Shown one piece after another: positions 63,651-64,000 of a stretch of DNA of 64,000 nt. A model generated the notes under the pieces. It searched no databases. It saw nothing but the letters and a program-made list of their open reading frames with translations, and was not told the origin of the DNA. Each line of letters starts with the position of its first letter. The first letter of the stretch is position 1. Location of the stretch: the NCBI RefSeq assembly GCF_019431355.1, contig NZ_CP080269.1, forward strand, positions 3,686,501-3,750,500, read 5' to 3'. Origin of the DNA: Paenibacillus sp. R14(2021) (lineage in GTDB: Bacteria > Bacillota > Bacilli > Paenibacillales > Paenibacillaceae). The position numbers were made by a program, and so were the translations under genes.

Positions 63651-64000
63651 CTACGCAACGTAATGACCGCCGGATTCGCCGAAGAACTTGCTCATCGCCA
63701 CAACCATATTGCCCATGCGTTCCTCTTCCGGGAACAGCACGCGCCGCACGCCTTCCTCATGAATCGCTTCCGCGGTCACTTTGCCAACCGCAACCGCCAG
63801 GACGGCGCCCGAGAAAGCAGCGCGAATCTCATCTAGTCTGCCTAGCTTAGCCGCGCAGCCCATGACGTATCGTACCTGCACCGTGCTGGTGAACGTGACA
63901 GCGTCGACCTCCGCAGCGATAATTTCTTCGATTAATTGCTCGACAACATTGCCCTCCGGCGGAATATGCCGGTAAGGCAGCAATTCCTCGCACAGCGCGC
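63651..64000 (-). CDS. Uroporphyrinogen-III synthase (partial, C-terminal part)
   Basis: The last ~115 codons of a HemD-type enzyme, which closes hydroxymethylbilane to uroporphyrinogen III in tetrapyrrole synthesis. The frame stays open to the right edge. Visible are the AVTFTSTVQVRYVM segment and VLAVAVGKVTAEAIHEEGV, the HemD pattern of a second-domain Ser/Thr-rich loop followed by a conserved Gly. It ends shortly after this domain without an extra DNA-binding domain. Whether this is the hem-operon copy or a paralogue cannot be told. Confidence 0.8.
   Translation of the reverse strand, partial: ALCEELLPYRHIPPEGNVVEQLIEEIIAAEVDAVTFTSTVQVRYVMGCAAKLGRLDEIRAAFSGAVLAVAVGKVTAEAIHEEGVRRVLFPEEERMGNMVVAMSKFFGESGGHYVA

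Overview
The window looks like chromosome from an endospore-forming Gram-positive bacterium of the Paenibacillaceae (Paenibacillus or Cohnella type). The evidence is a moderately high G+C content, GGAGG-type ribosome binding sites with many GTG and TTG starts, a spoIIR gene, Lpl-type sugar ABC transporter genes, an 11-subunit nuo operon close to the atp operon, and a gene order that follows the ywl-glyA-upp-atp block of Bacillus subtilis. Genus and species cannot be fixed from this sequence alone. Nearly everything is on the minus strand. No tRNA, rRNA, CRISPR array, complete insertion sequence or prophage was seen.

Layout in plus-strand coordinates (most transcription runs right to left): 1-9002 nuoABCDHIJKLMN, a complex I without the NADH module (no nuoEFG); 9293-13153 an FTR1-type iron permease operon with two surface proteins behind a promoter overlapped by a Fur box; 13321-18593 a four-gene membrane glycoconjugate operon (flippase-like protein, phosphodiesterase, GT2, GT-C transferase), also behind a Fur-box promoter; 18732-18772 a cluster of DnaA boxes; 18885-26321 the complete F1Fo ATP synthase operon with stem-loops in its long gaps; 26508-28300 wecB and upp; 28500-32477 a signalling module (HD-GYP response regulator, CheY-like regulator, MHYT hybrid kinase); 32639-35010 rpiB-ywlG-glyA behind what I read as a ZTP (pfl) riboswitch with its terminator; 35286-37774 ywlE, mntP and ywlC; 38089-39543 a plus-strand MFS exporter; 39706-44237 spoIIR, prmC, prfA and ychF; 44411-44557 a 48-residue gene with a forespore sigma-G-like promoter.

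The right part is more accessory. It holds a TipA-like MerR regulator with a 19-bp-spacer promoter, an lplBC-type sugar ABC transporter with cre-like sites, a two-component system in an operon with a cytochrome b/sulfite-oxidase fusion, thioredoxin, an Rrf2 regulator with its operator, a DUF72 protein, a FrnE-like DsbA, and two divergent efflux operons (TetR with two SMR genes; an ArsR/GyrB-like fusion regulator with ynfA). It ends with a GTP cyclohydrolase II, a NagZ-like lipoprotein, an alpha/beta hydrolase, an AlkD-like glycosylase and a partial uroporphyrinogen-III synthase.

The best candidates for something undescribed are the ArsR winged helix fused to a GyrB-type ATP-binding domain whose catalytic glutamate is missing (57944-59041), the Fur-box iron permease operon with two unassigned surface proteins, the neighbouring Fur-box glycoconjugate operon, the small sigma-G-promoted gene, and a structured 132-nt element downstream of trxA. 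All functional statements rest on reading motifs by eye; no database search was possible.
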